A stretch of 64,000 nt of DNA from Pelomonas sp. V22 (GTDB taxonomy: Bacteria > Pseudomonadota > Gammaproteobacteria > Burkholderiales > Burkholderiaceae_C). The DNA lies in contig NZ_JAGIXS010000002.1 in NCBI RefSeq assembly GCF_030014915.1, positions 372,001 through 436,000 on the forward strand, read 5' to 3'. Made by a program: the position numbers and the translations under genes. The notes beneath the pieces are model-generated. The model was not told the origin of the DNA. It saw only the letters and a program-made list of their open reading frames with translations, and ran no database searches. Shown here one piece after another: positions 1 through 7,689 of this stretch (positions are counted from its first letter, which is position 1; the number at the start of each line of letters is the position of its first letter).

Positions 1-118
1 GCACCTGGACCGGGTGCTGGCCTCGTTCGAGGATTACTGCACCGTGACCCGCAGCGTGGCCGCCGGCATCCCGGTGACGGTGAGCGTCTACGACTCGACC
101 GGCGCCCAGCTCAAGTAG
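1..118 (+). CDS. OsmC-like family protein, C-terminal fragment
   Basis: The window opens inside a gene; only the last 38 codons are present, read from base 2 to the TAG at 116-118. The peptide contains FEDYCTVTRSV and ends ...DSTGAQLK. This resembles the second conserved-cysteine segment of OsmC/YhfA-type proteins, where a cysteine followed by [PST]-V-[ST]-R sits on the helix carrying the peroxidatic or structural Cys. OsmC proteins reduce organic hydroperoxides in the cytoplasm. The 5' part is outside the window, so the family call rests on this short stretch. It faces the chemoreceptor gene tail to tail. Confidence 0.55.
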   Translation, partial: HLDRVLASFEDYCTVTRSVAAGIPVTVSVYDSTGAQLK

Positions 119-130
119 GTAGGCCTTCGC

Positions 131-1687
131 TCAGACGCTGAAGACCTGCACGGCCAGGGCGAGGCGCCCGGCCTGGTCTTTCAGCTGCTCGCTGGAGGCG
201 GCCATCTCTTCGACCAAGGCAGCGTTCTGCTGGGCCACGCGGTCCAGCTCGCGCACCTGCAGTTGCAGCTCCGAGATGTCTTCGTTGTCACGGCCCGAGC
301 TTTCATCGAGGCTCAGCATCAGGGCGCCCAGGTGCTCGATCTCGCTGACCATCTGCTGGAGCGTCTGGCCGGTGGCATCGACCTGCTGCGAGCCGCCGGC
401 GGTGCGCTCGGTGGCGTCGGCGATCAGGCTCTTGATCTCGCGCGCGGCCGTGGCCGAGCGCTGTGCCAGGGCCCGCACCTCCGAGGCCACGACGGCGAAA
501 CCACGCCCCGACTCCCCGGCCCGCGCCGCCTCGACCGCCGCATTGAGCGCGAGGATGTTGGTCTGGAAAGCGATGCCGTCGATGGTGGCAATGATGTCGA
601 CGATGCGGCGCGCCGAATCGTCGATGCCATGCATGGCCGTGATCACCTCGGCCATCTGGCCGCCCGCCTGGCGGGCCACTTCGCGCGCGCTGTCGGCGAG
701 ACCGCGCGCGTCGGCCGCATGGCCGATGCGCGAACGCAGGCGCTGCATCACCTCATCGAGCCGGGCGCTGGCGCGCTGCGTGGTGGCGGCGGTCTCCTCG
801 GTGCGGCCCGAAAGGTCGAGGTTGCCCTGGGCGATCTGACCCGAGGCCGCATTGAGTTCGTCCACATTGGCGCGCACCTCGCCGACCAGGCCGGCCAGGC
901 CGCGCTGCATGCTGCCCATGAAGGCCATCACGCTGCTCTGGTCGCCCTGACGCAGCACCACGCGCTGGTTCAGGGCGCCACCGGCAATGCCCTCGGCGAT
1001 GTCGCGCACGGCGCTGGGCTCGGCACCGAGTGAACGCATGATGCGGCCGGTGATCAGGAGGGCCACGGCCAGGCCCAGGCCGATGGCGGCGAGCAGGCCC
1101 AGCCAGGTGGCCAGGCGCGCCTCGGCATAACGCTGCAGGCCGCTCTCGTACTCCTGCTTGGCCACATTGAGCTGCAGGTCGACCAAGGCGCCGAGCTTGT
1201 CGGTCAGCGGGTCTATGGTCTGGTAGAGCCGCTCGCGAGCCAGGCGCTCAAGCTGGGCTTCGTTGCCGAGCGCAAGGAGCAGGTCCTGGCGCAGCAGCTC
1301 GGCCGCCGTCATCAGCGGCTGGACCTCGGCCACCAGGACTTTCTCCTCGGCCACCAGGTAGGTCGCGGTGTAGGCCCGCCAGACCTGGCCGACCTGGCTG
1401 CCGGCTGCATCGATGAGGCCGCGGGCCTGCTCCGGCGTGAGCTGCTTCATGCGCAGCTTGTGCGTGGTGTCGACGATGTTGACCGCGTAGAGGTCGGAGG
1501 CGGCTTTGAGCTGCTGCAGCGGCACGACACGGTCGTCATAGACCGTGCGCAAGGCTTCGTTGGAGCTCTGCAGCAAGCGCAAGCTGTAGAGAGCCAGGAC
1601 CGCCATCAGCAGGCTGAGGATGGCGGTGAGCAGAAAAAGACGGGCTCGCACGCTGGGCACGCGCGCGAACAAGGCATCTAGCAACAT
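131..1687 (-). CDS. Methyl-accepting chemotaxis protein
   Basis: This 518-residue inner-membrane chemoreceptor has a membrane anchor near residues 15-37, a helical periplasmic sensing region (about 38-190, four-helix-bundle type), a second membrane segment near 192-214, a HAMP region and a long cytoplasmic signalling coiled coil. The hairpin tip is clear: [20 protein letters not shown], the CheA/CheW contact region, followed by the conserved [17 protein letters not shown]. It should transmit ligand binding to CheA. The C-terminus ends in VFSV and has no NWETF-type CheR/CheB tether. The ligand cannot be told from the sequence. No other chemotaxis gene is in the window, so it is an orphan receptor. 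Confidence 0.95.
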   Translation of the reverse strand: MLLDALFARVPSVRARLFLLTAILSLLMAVLALYSLRLLQSSNEALRTVYDDRVVPLQQLKAASDLYAVNIVDTTHKLRMKQLTPEQARGLIDAAGSQVGQVWRAYTATYLVAEEKVLVAEVQPLMTAAELLRQDLLLALGNEAQLERLARERLYQTIDPLTDKLGALVDLQLNVAKQEYESGLQRYAEARLATWLGLLAAIGLGLAVALLITGRIMRSLGAEPSAVRDIAEGIAGGALNQRVVLRQGDQSSVMAFMGSMQRGLAGLVGEVRANVDELNAASGQIAQGNLDLSGRTEETAATTQRASARLDEVMQRLRSRIGHAADARGLADSAREVARQAGGQMAEVITAMHGIDDSARRIVDIIATIDGIAFQTNILALNAAVEAARAGESGRGFAVVASEVRALAQRSATAAREIKSLIADATERTAGGSQQVDATGQTLQQMVSEIEHLGALMLSLDESSGRDNEDISELQLQVRELDRVAQQNAALVEEMAASSEQLKDQAGRLALAVQVFSV

Positions 1688-1762
1688 GTGGAGCTCCCCT
1701 TCACGGACCCGAGGGATGTCGCCCCCGAATCTGCGTCAGGTGGCGGCTGGGCCCAGGCGCTC

Positions 1763-1778
1763 CACTATATCGATAGTG
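1763..1778. promoter_or_regulatory. Inverted repeat upstream of the chemoreceptor
   Basis: CACTAT-ATCG-ATAGTG is a perfect 6-bp inverted repeat with a 4-bp centre, about 75 bp upstream of the chemoreceptor start and just past the stop of the small membrane protein. It could be an operator. No convincing sigma-28 promoter was found beside it. Confidence 0.3.
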
Positions 1779-1794
1779 TGTGCGCTATGCGTCC

Positions 1795-1995
1795 TCAGTT
1801 CGACGCAGCCGAGGCGGCGGCGCTGGCTGCAGCCTCGGGGGCTGAGGCTGCGGCCGAAGCGGCCGAGGCAGCCGGTTCAGCATGGCCAGCAGCCACGTCA
1901 TGCTTCTCACCGCCCATGTCGATATCGCCGCCGCGCGACAGGATGAACAAGGCGAGGGCAGCAAAGACGACGAAACCAACAAGCAGCTTCCACAT
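1795..1995 (-). CDS. Small single-span membrane protein with Ala/Glu-rich tail
   Basis: The product is a 66-residue protein with one N-terminal membrane helix (WKLLVGFVVFAALALFILS, about residues 2-20). A short GGDIDMGGEKH segment follows, then a low-complexity tail of Ala, Ser and Glu. I chose the ATG at 1995 over the in-frame TTG at 2004 because GAAGGGG lies at a suitable distance before the ATG. Short proteins of this type recur in Burkholderiales genomes; the function is unknown. The repetitive alanine codons make the tail compositionally biased. It lies between the chemoreceptor and the MHS transporter on the same strand but is separated from both by more than 100 bp. Confidence 0.7.
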   Translation of the reverse strand: MWKLLVGFVVFAALALFILSRGGDIDMGGEKHDVAAGHAEPAASAASAAASAPEAAASAAASAASN

Positions 1996-2078
1996 GGCAA
2001 TCAACCCCTTCGAAGATCAAGAAAAGTTACGGCATTTTGCGACGCCTGGCTGACACCGAACTTAGCGGGCAGCCCAGG

Positions 2079-2107
2079 AAAAAAAGAGGCGGCCCGCAGG
2101 CCGCCTC
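2079..2107 (-). terminator. Rho-independent terminator of the MHS transporter gene
   Basis: Read on the minus strand, a 9-bp perfect stem (GAGGCGGCC / GGCCGCCTC) with a 4-base loop is followed directly by seven T residues. It lies about 100 bp after the transporter stop codon. This is a textbook intrinsic terminator. Confidence 0.9.
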
Positions 2108-2208
2108 AAACTTCGTCAGATCTGTTTGCGTTCAGCCCAGGCGCTTGCAAGCACCCGGGCCCTGGTCAGGCATCGTCAAGTCCGCAGTGGACTCAACGAT
2201 GTCCGGAC

Positions 2209-3921
2209 TCAGTCACCAGCGTAAATATCCACGTCCTTGGTTTCCTTGACGAACAGCGTGCCGATCACCAGGGTGATGGCGGCGATCGTGATCGGGTACC
2301 AGAGGCCGTGATAGATGTTGCCGTTCTGGGCCACCATCGCGAAGGCGATCGTGGGCATCAGGCCACCGAACCAGCCATTGCCGATGTGGTACGGCAGGCT
2401 CATCGAGGTGTAGCGGATGCGGGTCGGGAACAGCTCCACCAGCATGGCGGCGATCGGGCCGTAGACCATGGTCACGTAGATGACCAGGATGCTCAGCAGT
2501 GCCACGATCTTCCACCAAGCCGCCGAGCCGAACGGAATCGGGTCGGCCTTGGCCGGATAGCCGGCAGCCTTCATGGCCTCGCCCACGTCCTTCTTGAAGG
2601 CGGCGATGGCCTTGGCGCTGTCTTCCGAGAACTTGTTGCCGCCGGCGATGGTGGTGGCGGTGGGAGCAGCGATTTCCTTGTCGCCAATCTTCACCGTGCC
2701 CGGGGCACCGGCCAGTTCCACCGTCTTGTAGCTGGCCGAAGCCTGGGCCAGCGAGCGCTTGGCGATGTCGCAGGGCGAGGTGAAGTCCACGTCACGCGAG
2801 ATCGGGCTGCCCTGGAAGGAGCATTGCTTGGGGTCCACGGTCACCACGATCTCGGCCGTGGCCTGAGCGGCGGCGAGCTTGGGGTTGGCCGCTTCGGTCA
2901 GCGCCTTGAAGATCGGGAAATAGGTGACGATGGCCAGCAGCAGGCCGCCCATGATGATGGGCTTGCGGCCGATCTTGTCGGACAGCGTCCCGAAGATCAC
3001 GAAGAACGGCGTGCCGATGATCAGCGAAACGGCGACCAGGATGTTGGCCGTCGAGGCCTCGACCTTCAGCACGTTGGCGATGAAGAACAGCGCGTAGAAC
3101 TGGCCCGAATACCAGACCACGGCCTGGCCGGCGGTCAGGCCGATCAGCGCCAGGATCACGATCTTCAGGTTCTTCCACTGGCCGAAAGACTCGGACAGCG
3201 GAGCCTTGGAGGTCTTGCCTTCCGACTTCATCTTCTTGAAGGCGGGCGACTCGTTCATCGACAGGCGGATCCACACGCTGATGCCGAGCAGCAGCACGGA
3301 GACCAGGAACGGCACGCGCCAGCCCCAGGCTTCGAAGGCGCCCTTGCCCCAGGTCGCCTCGTTGGCGCCCAGGTACTCGCGGGTACCGAGGATGACCATC
3401 AGCGACAGGAACAGGCCCAGCGTGGCCGTGGTCTGAATCCAGGAGGTGTAGGCGCCGCGCTTGCCGTGCGGCGCATGCTCGGCCACATAGGTGGCGGCAC
3501 CGCCGTACTCACCGCCGAGGGCCAGGCCCTGCAGCATGCGCAGGCCGATCAGGATGACCGGCGCGGCCGCGCCTATGGTCGCGTAATTGGGCAGGCAGCC
3601 GACGATGAAGGTCGACAGGCCCATGATCAGGATGGTCACCAGGAAGGTGTACTTGCGGCCGATCATGTCGCCGAGGCGGCCGAACACCAGCGCGCCGAAG
3701 GGGCGCACGATGAAGCCGGCGGCAAAAGCCAGCAGCGAGGCGATGAAGGCGGCCTGGGGATCCAGGGCCGTGAAGAACTGCTTGGCGATGATCGGTGCCA
3801 GCGAACCGTACAGATAGAAGTCGTACCACTCGAACACGGTGCCCAACGAGGAGGCGAAGATGACCTTCTTTTCCTCGGCGGTCATCGGCGTGTTGGTGGA
3901 AACCGCAGCTGCAGTTGCCAT
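2209..3921 (-). CDS. MFS transporter, metabolite:H+ symporter (MHS) type
   Basis: The product is a 570-residue inner-membrane permease with MHS-family signatures: TVFEWYDFYLYG at the first helix, GRLGDMIGRKYTF in loop 2-3, and GLALGGEYGGAA. Relatives carry dicarboxylates, tricarboxylates, osmolytes or aromatic acids with protons; the substrate here is not predictable. I start at the ATG at 3921 because GGAGA precedes it at good spacing; upstream in-frame ATGs lack this. MHS carriers are usually about 430-450 residues. The extra length is mostly a hydrophilic insert at about residues 344-465 between late membrane helices, with two cysteines 17 residues apart. It is likely monocistronic, with its own terminator. 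Confidence 0.9.
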   Translation of the reverse strand: MATAAAVSTNTPMTAEEKKVIFASSLGTVFEWYDFYLYGSLAPIIAKQFFTALDPQAAFIASLLAFAAGFIVRPFGALVFGRLGDMIGRKYTFLVTILIMGLSTFIVGCLPNYATIGAAAPVILIGLRMLQGLALGGEYGGAATYVAEHAPHGKRGAYTSWIQTTATLGLFLSLMVILGTREYLGANEATWGKGAFEAWGWRVPFLVSVLLLGISVWIRLSMNESPAFKKMKSEGKTSKAPLSESFGQWKNLKIVILALIGLTAGQAVVWYSGQFYALFFIANVLKVEASTANILVAVSLIIGTPFFVIFGTLSDKIGRKPIIMGGLLLAIVTYFPIFKALTEAANPKLAAAQATAEIVVTVDPKQCSFQGSPISRDVDFTSPCDIAKRSLAQASASYKTVELAGAPGTVKIGDKEIAAPTATTIAGGNKFSEDSAKAIAAFKKDVGEAMKAAGYPAKADPIPFGSAAWWKIVALLSILVIYVTMVYGPIAAMLVELFPTRIRYTSMSLPYHIGNGWFGGLMPTIAFAMVAQNGNIYHGLWYPITIAAITLVIGTLFVKETKDVDIYAGD

Positions 3922-4044
3922 GTTTGTCTCCGGTGAAGCTTTTGTAGGTGAACCACCGCCCGGTGATTCCACGGCGCGATGATGGGCGCCGGCTCTGACC
4001 GATCTCTGACACGCAGCTGAACGCTGGCTGACAAACTCCGCAGC

Positions 4045-4056
4045 AACCCTAGGGTT
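4045..4056. promoter_or_regulatory. Perfect palindrome upstream of the MHS transporter
   Basis: AACCCTAGGGTT is a perfect 12-bp palindrome about 125 bp upstream of the transporter start. Together with the neighbouring 17-bp palindrome it may form a control region. Neither the promoter core nor the regulator is recognisable. Confidence 0.3.
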
Positions 4057-4059
4057 TTG

Positions 4060-4076
4060 TTTCTCAATGTGAGAAA
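4060..4076. promoter_or_regulatory. Perfect 17-bp inverted repeat, candidate operator
   Basis: TTTCTCA-ATG-TGAGAAA has 7-bp perfect arms around a 3-bp centre. It lies about 140 bp upstream of the MHS transporter start and between the transporter and the isomerase operon. Its size and symmetry suit a dimeric regulator. No regulator gene adjoins the transporter. Confidence 0.45.
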
Positions 4077-4082
4077 TAGTGC

Positions 4083-4109
4083 CGGGCGCGGGTTTGTCCC
4101 AGGCGCCCG
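4083..4109 (-). terminator. Hairpin after the isomerase operon
   Basis: A 7-bp GC stem (CGGGCGC / GCGCCCG) with a 13-base loop starts 12 bp after the isomerase stop codon on the minus strand. Only a weak T-rich tail (GCACTATTT) follows, so termination activity is uncertain. Confidence 0.4.
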
Positions 4110-4121
4110 TTTCTCTTCAGA

Positions 4122-4769
4122 TCAATGACGTTGGATGCCCGGGCGCGCTGCTCCCGCAGCCTCCCAATCGGGTCCTTCGAACCAGGCATCGCCGCGCAGG
4201 GCGGCAGCCACCATCTCCAGCGAATCGAGGCCCCAGAACAGCCGGCCGTCCAGCTCGATGGTGGGCACGCCGAACACGCCTTTCAGGAGGGCCGCTTCGG
4301 TGGCTTCACGCAGCTGCACCTTGATCGCCTCGCTGGCCGGATCCTGCTGCGGGGTCAGGTCTTGCGTCAGCTTTGCCAGGCGCTGCGGATCAACCGCATT
4401 GGCGCCCTCGCCGCGCCAGACATGGCGCAGGATGGTCTCGACCTGATGGCGGTTGGGCGTGCTGCCCGGCGCCCCGCAGGCCCAGGCCAGGCGCAGGAGC
4501 GGCAGCGGGTTGAACGGATGCTGGGCCGGCGTCTGCATGGGGATGCCGAGCTTGTGGGCTTGCCAGGCGATCTGGCGGAAGGTCCAGCGGCGCTTGCTCT
4601 CGATCTCGGCCGGGCCCTTCTGGCCATGGGCCATCAGGAGACCGGCAAACAGGATGGGCACGTACTCCACCTGGTAGCTGCCGCAGTCGGCCAGCGCCTC
4701 GGGCAGGTGCTCGAAAGCCAAGGCGGCATAGGGCGAGATCGGGTCGAAATAGAAACGCAGGGTCTTCAT
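4122..4769 (-). CDS. 2-hydroxychromene-2-carboxylate isomerase / DsbA-like thioredoxin-fold protein
   Basis: This 215-residue protein begins FYFDPISPYAALAF, the hallmark of the HCCA isomerase/kappa-class GST family. In that family the serine of the SPY segment takes the place of the DsbA CxxC cysteine and contacts glutathione. A helical insertion follows, then GVFGVPTIELDGRLFWGLD, the cis-proline segment of the thioredoxin fold. Characterised members isomerise hydroxychromene carboxylates in naphthalene-type degradation. No aromatic pathway genes lie nearby, so the real substrate is open. The start overlaps the DUF1289 stop (ATGA), placing it last in a coupled operon. Confidence 0.85.
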   Translation of the reverse strand: MKTLRFYFDPISPYAALAFEHLPEALADCGSYQVEYVPILFAGLLMAHGQKGPAEIESKRRWTFRQIAWQAHKLGIPMQTPAQHPFNPLPLLRLAWACGAPGSTPNRHQVETILRHVWRGEGANAVDPQRLAKLTQDLTPQQDPASEAIKVQLREATEAALLKGVFGVPTIELDGRLFWGLDSLEMVAAALRGDAWFEGPDWEAAGAARPGIQRH

Positions 4770-5008
4770 GGCATGTCCTCGTCGGTGGCGGCGGTGAACA
4801 CGCCTTGGTCAATCAGGCGCTCGCGGCGCGCCGGCAGCAGCGCCCAGACGGCGCGCTTGCCTTCGTCTGCCATCCGCGACCAGGCGGCGATCTCGTCGAT
4901 GGTGCGGGCGCAGCCCTCGCACAGGCCGGTGGGCCCATGCATGCGGCAGATGTTGATGCAGGGCGAGGCGACCCCGATCGCCACGGGCGGTGGGCAGGGC
5001 TTCATCAT
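4766..5008 (-). CDS. DUF1289 domain-containing protein
   Basis: The 80-residue protein carries the DUF1289 cysteine pattern SPCINICRM...GLCEGCARTIDEIAAW in its first half. Four cysteines are well placed to bind a metal or an iron-sulfur group. The biochemical role of the family is not established. Both ends overlap neighbours by 4 bp (ATGA with the YbaK gene upstream and with the isomerase gene downstream), so translation is coupled. Confidence 0.9.
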   Translation of the reverse strand: MMKPCPPPVAIGVASPCINICRMHGPTGLCEGCARTIDEIAAWSRMADEGKRAVWALLPARRERLIDQGVFTAATDEDMP

Positions 5009-5517
5009 TCGCTCACCTGCACGACGTCGATCACCGGGGCGCCGGTGAGTTGCTCCAGCTCGGCCGGCGTCATCTTGAAGACACCGTTCGGATGGCCGGC
5101 GGCGGCCCAGATGGTGTCGAAGCGGAACAGCTCGCGGTCCACAAAGAGCAGGGGCGCCGCATGACCATCGACGGGCGCAAACCCGAGTGGCGAGACACCG
5201 CCGATGGAGAAACCGGTGCGTGCCTTGACGTAGTCCGCGTCGGCGCGGCCCAGGGGGCCGGTGTGGCTCTTCAGCTTGGCCTCGTCCACACGCTGGTCGC
5301 CCGAGGTGATCACCAGTACCGCGGCATCGTCCGACTTCCGCTTGAAGACCACTGACTTGGCAATCTGGCCCAGGCTCACGCCGAGCGCGTCAGCGGCTTC
5401 CTGAGAGGTGCGGGCCGCGACCTCCAGCCACAGCGGCGCATGGGGATGGCCCTTGCCGCTCAAGGCCTGACTGACGCGGACGAACCCCTCAGGGCGGTTC
5501 TCAGTTTCGTTCTGCAT
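5005..5517 (-). CDS. YbaK/EbsC-family aminoacyl-tRNA deacylase
   Basis: The product is a 170-residue YbaK/ProX-type protein. This fold hydrolyses mischarged tRNAs, such as Cys-tRNA(Pro) in the case of YbaK. Visible signatures are the conserved lysine segment LGQIAKSVVFK near the N-terminal third and GFSIGGVSPLGF, the glycine-rich loop that shapes the aminoacyl pocket. The closing segment is LFVDRELFRFDTIWAAAGHPN. I prefer the ATG at 5517 over the in-frame ATG at 5544 because the first nine residues of the longer form look unlike the family. Which mischarged tRNA it clears cannot be told. It overlaps the DUF1289 gene. Confidence 0.88.
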   Translation of the reverse strand: MQNETENRPEGFVRVSQALSGKGHPHAPLWLEVAARTSQEAADALGVSLGQIAKSVVFKRKSDDAAVLVITSGDQRVDEAKLKSHTGPLGRADADYVKARTGFSIGGVSPLGFAPVDGHAAPLLFVDRELFRFDTIWAAAGHPNGVFKMTPAELEQLTGAPVIDVVQVSE

Positions 5518-5553
5518 GCGCGGATTCTCGCCGTACCCGTCCACCGGCGCTTT

Positions 5554-6198
5554 CTAGCGCTGCAACGCGGCCAGCACTTGTTTCAGGATCACTTCCTCGG
5601 CCGCCGCGAAGTCCTCGGCCTCCAGCGCAGGCTTGCCCAGGAGGATGGCGAACTGCGGGCCGAGGTCCGCATAGGCCTGGGTGCTGGCCCAGATGCTGAA
5701 CATCAGGTGCCGGAAGTCGAGCGTGGCGATGCGGCCCTCGCGGGCCCAGCGCTCGAAGGTCTTCACATCGGCATTGAGCGCCGGCAGCACGCGGGCCTCG
5801 ATGGCATCGCGAAAGCGCGGCGCGCCGGCCATCACCTCGCGGGCAAACACCTGGGAGCCGGCCACGCGCTCGCGCGAGAAGCGCAGCTTGGCGGCCACAT
5901 AGTCGCACACGGCGGCCTCGGGGTCGGTGCCGGCCACCAGGCCTTCCATGCGCTGCAGCCACTCGGCCAGCACGTCGTCCAGCACAGCGCGGTACAGGCC
6001 TTCCTTGTTCGGGTAGTAGTACAGCAGGTTGTGGCGGCTGAGGCCGAGGCCGGCCGCGATCATCTCCAGCGAACTGCCCTCGAAGCCGTATTGGGCGAAC
6101 TGGCGCTCGGCCTCGGCCCGGATCAGCGCCTCCTTGCGCACGCGCGCCTGGCGGGGCGGGCGAGGGGCTGGGGCCGTCTTCTTTTTCGTCAATGGCAT
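5554..6198 (-). CDS. TetR-family regulator, RutR-like, probable repressor of pyrimidine catabolism
   Basis: This 214-residue protein has a basic N-terminal arm and a TetR DNA-binding domain (about residues 22-70, with FEGSSLEMIAAGLGLSRHNLLYYY). The helical C-terminal domain resembles the YcdC/RutR type. RutR in E. coli senses uracil and controls pyrimidine use. This gene is divergent from preT-preA, and a close match to the RutR palindrome lies between them at 6268-6283, so control of the pyrimidine operon is a strong inference. The gap to the downstream YbaK gene is only 36 bp, so it probably heads that minus-strand operon too. Confidence 0.85.
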   Translation of the reverse strand: MPLTKKKTAPAPRPPRQARVRKEALIRAEAERQFAQYGFEGSSLEMIAAGLGLSRHNLLYYYPNKEGLYRAVLDDVLAEWLQRMEGLVAGTDPEAAVCDYVAAKLRFSRERVAGSQVFAREVMAGAPRFRDAIEARVLPALNADVKTFERWAREGRIATLDFRHLMFSIWASTQAYADLGPQFAILLGKPALEAEDFAAAEEVILKQVLAALQR

Positions 6199-6267
6199 GG
6201 CAGGAATTATCCCGGCTGCGTCCAGGACTCGATCTCAACACGGGGTCGCCGGTGCGCCATGCGGGAA

Positions 6268-6283
6268 TTTACCAACTGGTTAT
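6268..6283. promoter_or_regulatory. RutR-like operator between the TetR gene and preT
   Basis: TTTACCAACTGGTTAT matches the E. coli RutR consensus TTGACCAnnTGGTCAA at 11 of 14 defined positions, including the full ACCAnnTGGT core. It lies 70 bp upstream of preT's start codon and 70 bp from the TetR start, where it could serve both promoters. Confidence 0.7.
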
Positions 6284-6285
6284 TT

Positions 6286-6301
6286 TTTACTGATAAGTAA
6301 A
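6286..6301. promoter_or_regulatory. Second palindrome in the preT control region
   Basis: TTTACT-GATA-AGTAAA is a perfect 6-bp inverted repeat, centred 18 bp from the RutR-like site. It keeps the outer TTnAC/GTnAA part of the consensus but not the centre, so it may be a weaker second site or part of the preT promoter. Confidence 0.4.
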
Positions 6302-6352
6302 TTATTCACGGTCTGCAGCCATCGCTGCCGCCCGCCCAGCCAGGAGATCCCC

Positions 6353-7687
6353 ATGGACCAGAACCAGCCAGGCCTGCATGCCGCGCGCCTGTGCGCCGAG
6401 CAATACGCCCAGAACTTCGGCGACGCGCACGCGCCCCTGAACCGCACGCAGGCGCTGATCGAGGCCGAGCGCTGCTACTACTGCTTCGATGCGCCCTGCA
6501 CCACGGCCTGCCCCACGGGCATCGACATCCCCAGCTTCATCCAGCGCATCGCGCAGGACAACACGCGCGGCGCGGCCCAGGTCATCCTGGAAGCGAATCC
6601 ACTCGGTGGCATGTGCGCCCGCGTCTGCCCGACCGAGGTGCTGTGCGAACAGGGCTGCGTGCGCAACGCCAACGAGAGCAAGCCGGTCGAGATCGGCCTC
6701 TTGCAGCGCTATGCGACCGATGCGTTCTTCGCCAAGGACGGGGCACCGTTGTTCACTCGCGAAGCCAACACCGGCAAGAAGGTCGCCGTCGTCGGCGCCG
6801 GCCCGGCCGGCCTCGCAGCGGCACATGGCCTTGCGCGGCGCGGCCATGACGTGACGCTGATCGACGCCAACCTCAAGCTCGGTGGCCTGAACGAGTACGG
6901 CCTTGCCACCTACAAGACCACTGGCGACTTCGCGCAGAAGGAAGTGCAATGGCTGCTGTCCATCGGCGGCATCGAGGTGCGTAGTGACTGCGTGCTGGGC
7001 CGCGATGTGACGCTGGCCGGCCTGGCGCAAAGCCATGACGCCGTCTTCCTCGGCCTCGGCCTTGCCGGCGTCAACGCACTCGGTGTGGACGAGCCCTCGG
7101 TCAAGGGCCTGGCCAATGCGGTGGACTTCATCGCGGAGCTGCGCCAGTCCGACCCGGCCACGGTGGCCGTGGGCCGCAAGGTGGTGGTGATAGGCGGCGG
7201 CATGACGGCGGTCGATGCCTCGGTGCAGAGCCGCCTGCTCGGCGCGCGTGAGGTGACGATGGTCTATCGCCGTGGCGAGGAATCGCTGAGCGCTTCGACC
7301 TACGAGCAGGACTGGGCGCGCAAGCACGGCGTGCTGCTCCGCACCTGGGCCGCGCCGAAAGAGATCATCGCCAGCGGCGGCAAGGTCACGGGCGTGCGCT
7401 TCGCCGTGACCGAGACACGCGAAGGCAAGCTGGTCGAGACCGGTGAGCAGTTCGTGCTCGAAGCCGACATGGTCTTGAAAGCCATCGGCCAGAGCTTCGA
7501 GCCGGCCGACGTGCCCGAGATCGCCTTGAAGAACGGCCGCATCGCCACGGATGAGGCCGGGCGCACGAACCACCCCAAGGTCTGGGCCGGCGGCGACTGT
7601 CGCTTCGGCGGGCGCGACCTCACGGTCGAAGCCGTCGAGCACGGCAAGGTCGCCGCCATTTCCATCGACAACTTCCTGCGGAGCTGA
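6353..7687 (+). CDS. preT: NAD-dependent dihydropyrimidine dehydrogenase subunit PreT
   Basis: The product is a 444-residue flavoprotein subunit that, with PreA, reduces uracil or thymine to the 5,6-dihydro form using NADH. Two cysteine groups near the N-terminus bind iron-sulfur clusters (CYYCFDAPCTTACPTG and CARVCPTEVLCEQGC). An FAD-binding VGAGPAGLAAAHGLARRG and a second dinucleotide fold (VVIGGGMTAVDA) follow. I chose the ATG at 6353 because CAGGAGATCCCC sits directly before it; a longer frame reaching 6029 runs across the TetR gene and has no support. preA follows 2 bp after the stop. Expression is probably controlled by the RutR-like site upstream. Confidence 0.95.
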   Translation: MDQNQPGLHAARLCAEQYAQNFGDAHAPLNRTQALIEAERCYYCFDAPCTTACPTGIDIPSFIQRIAQDNTRGAAQVILEANPLGGMCARVCPTEVLCEQGCVRNANESKPVEIGLLQRYATDAFFAKDGAPLFTREANTGKKVAVVGAGPAGLAAAHGLARRGHDVTLIDANLKLGGLNEYGLATYKTTGDFAQKEVQWLLSIGGIEVRSDCVLGRDVTLAGLAQSHDAVFLGLGLAGVNALGVDEPSVKGLANAVDFIAELRQSDPATVAVGRKVVVIGGGMTAVDASVQSRLLGAREVTMVYRRGEESLSASTYEQDWARKHGVLLRTWAAPKEIIASGGKVTGVRFAVTETREGKLVETGEQFVLEADMVLKAIGQSFEPADVPEIALKNGRIATDEAGRTNHPKVWAGGDCRFGGRDLTVEAVEHGKVAAISIDNFLRS

Positions 7688-7689
7688 AC

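Noticed and set aside
1741-1794. Sigma-28 (FliA) promoter for the chemoreceptor gene
   Set aside because: A partial CGATAT is present in the inverted repeat, but no TAAA-type -35 lies at the right distance.
1882-3936. 684-residue open frame opposite the MHS transporter
   Set aside because: No recognisable domain and heavy in His, Arg and Gln; the opposite strand encodes an evident membrane transporter with ribosome site and terminator.
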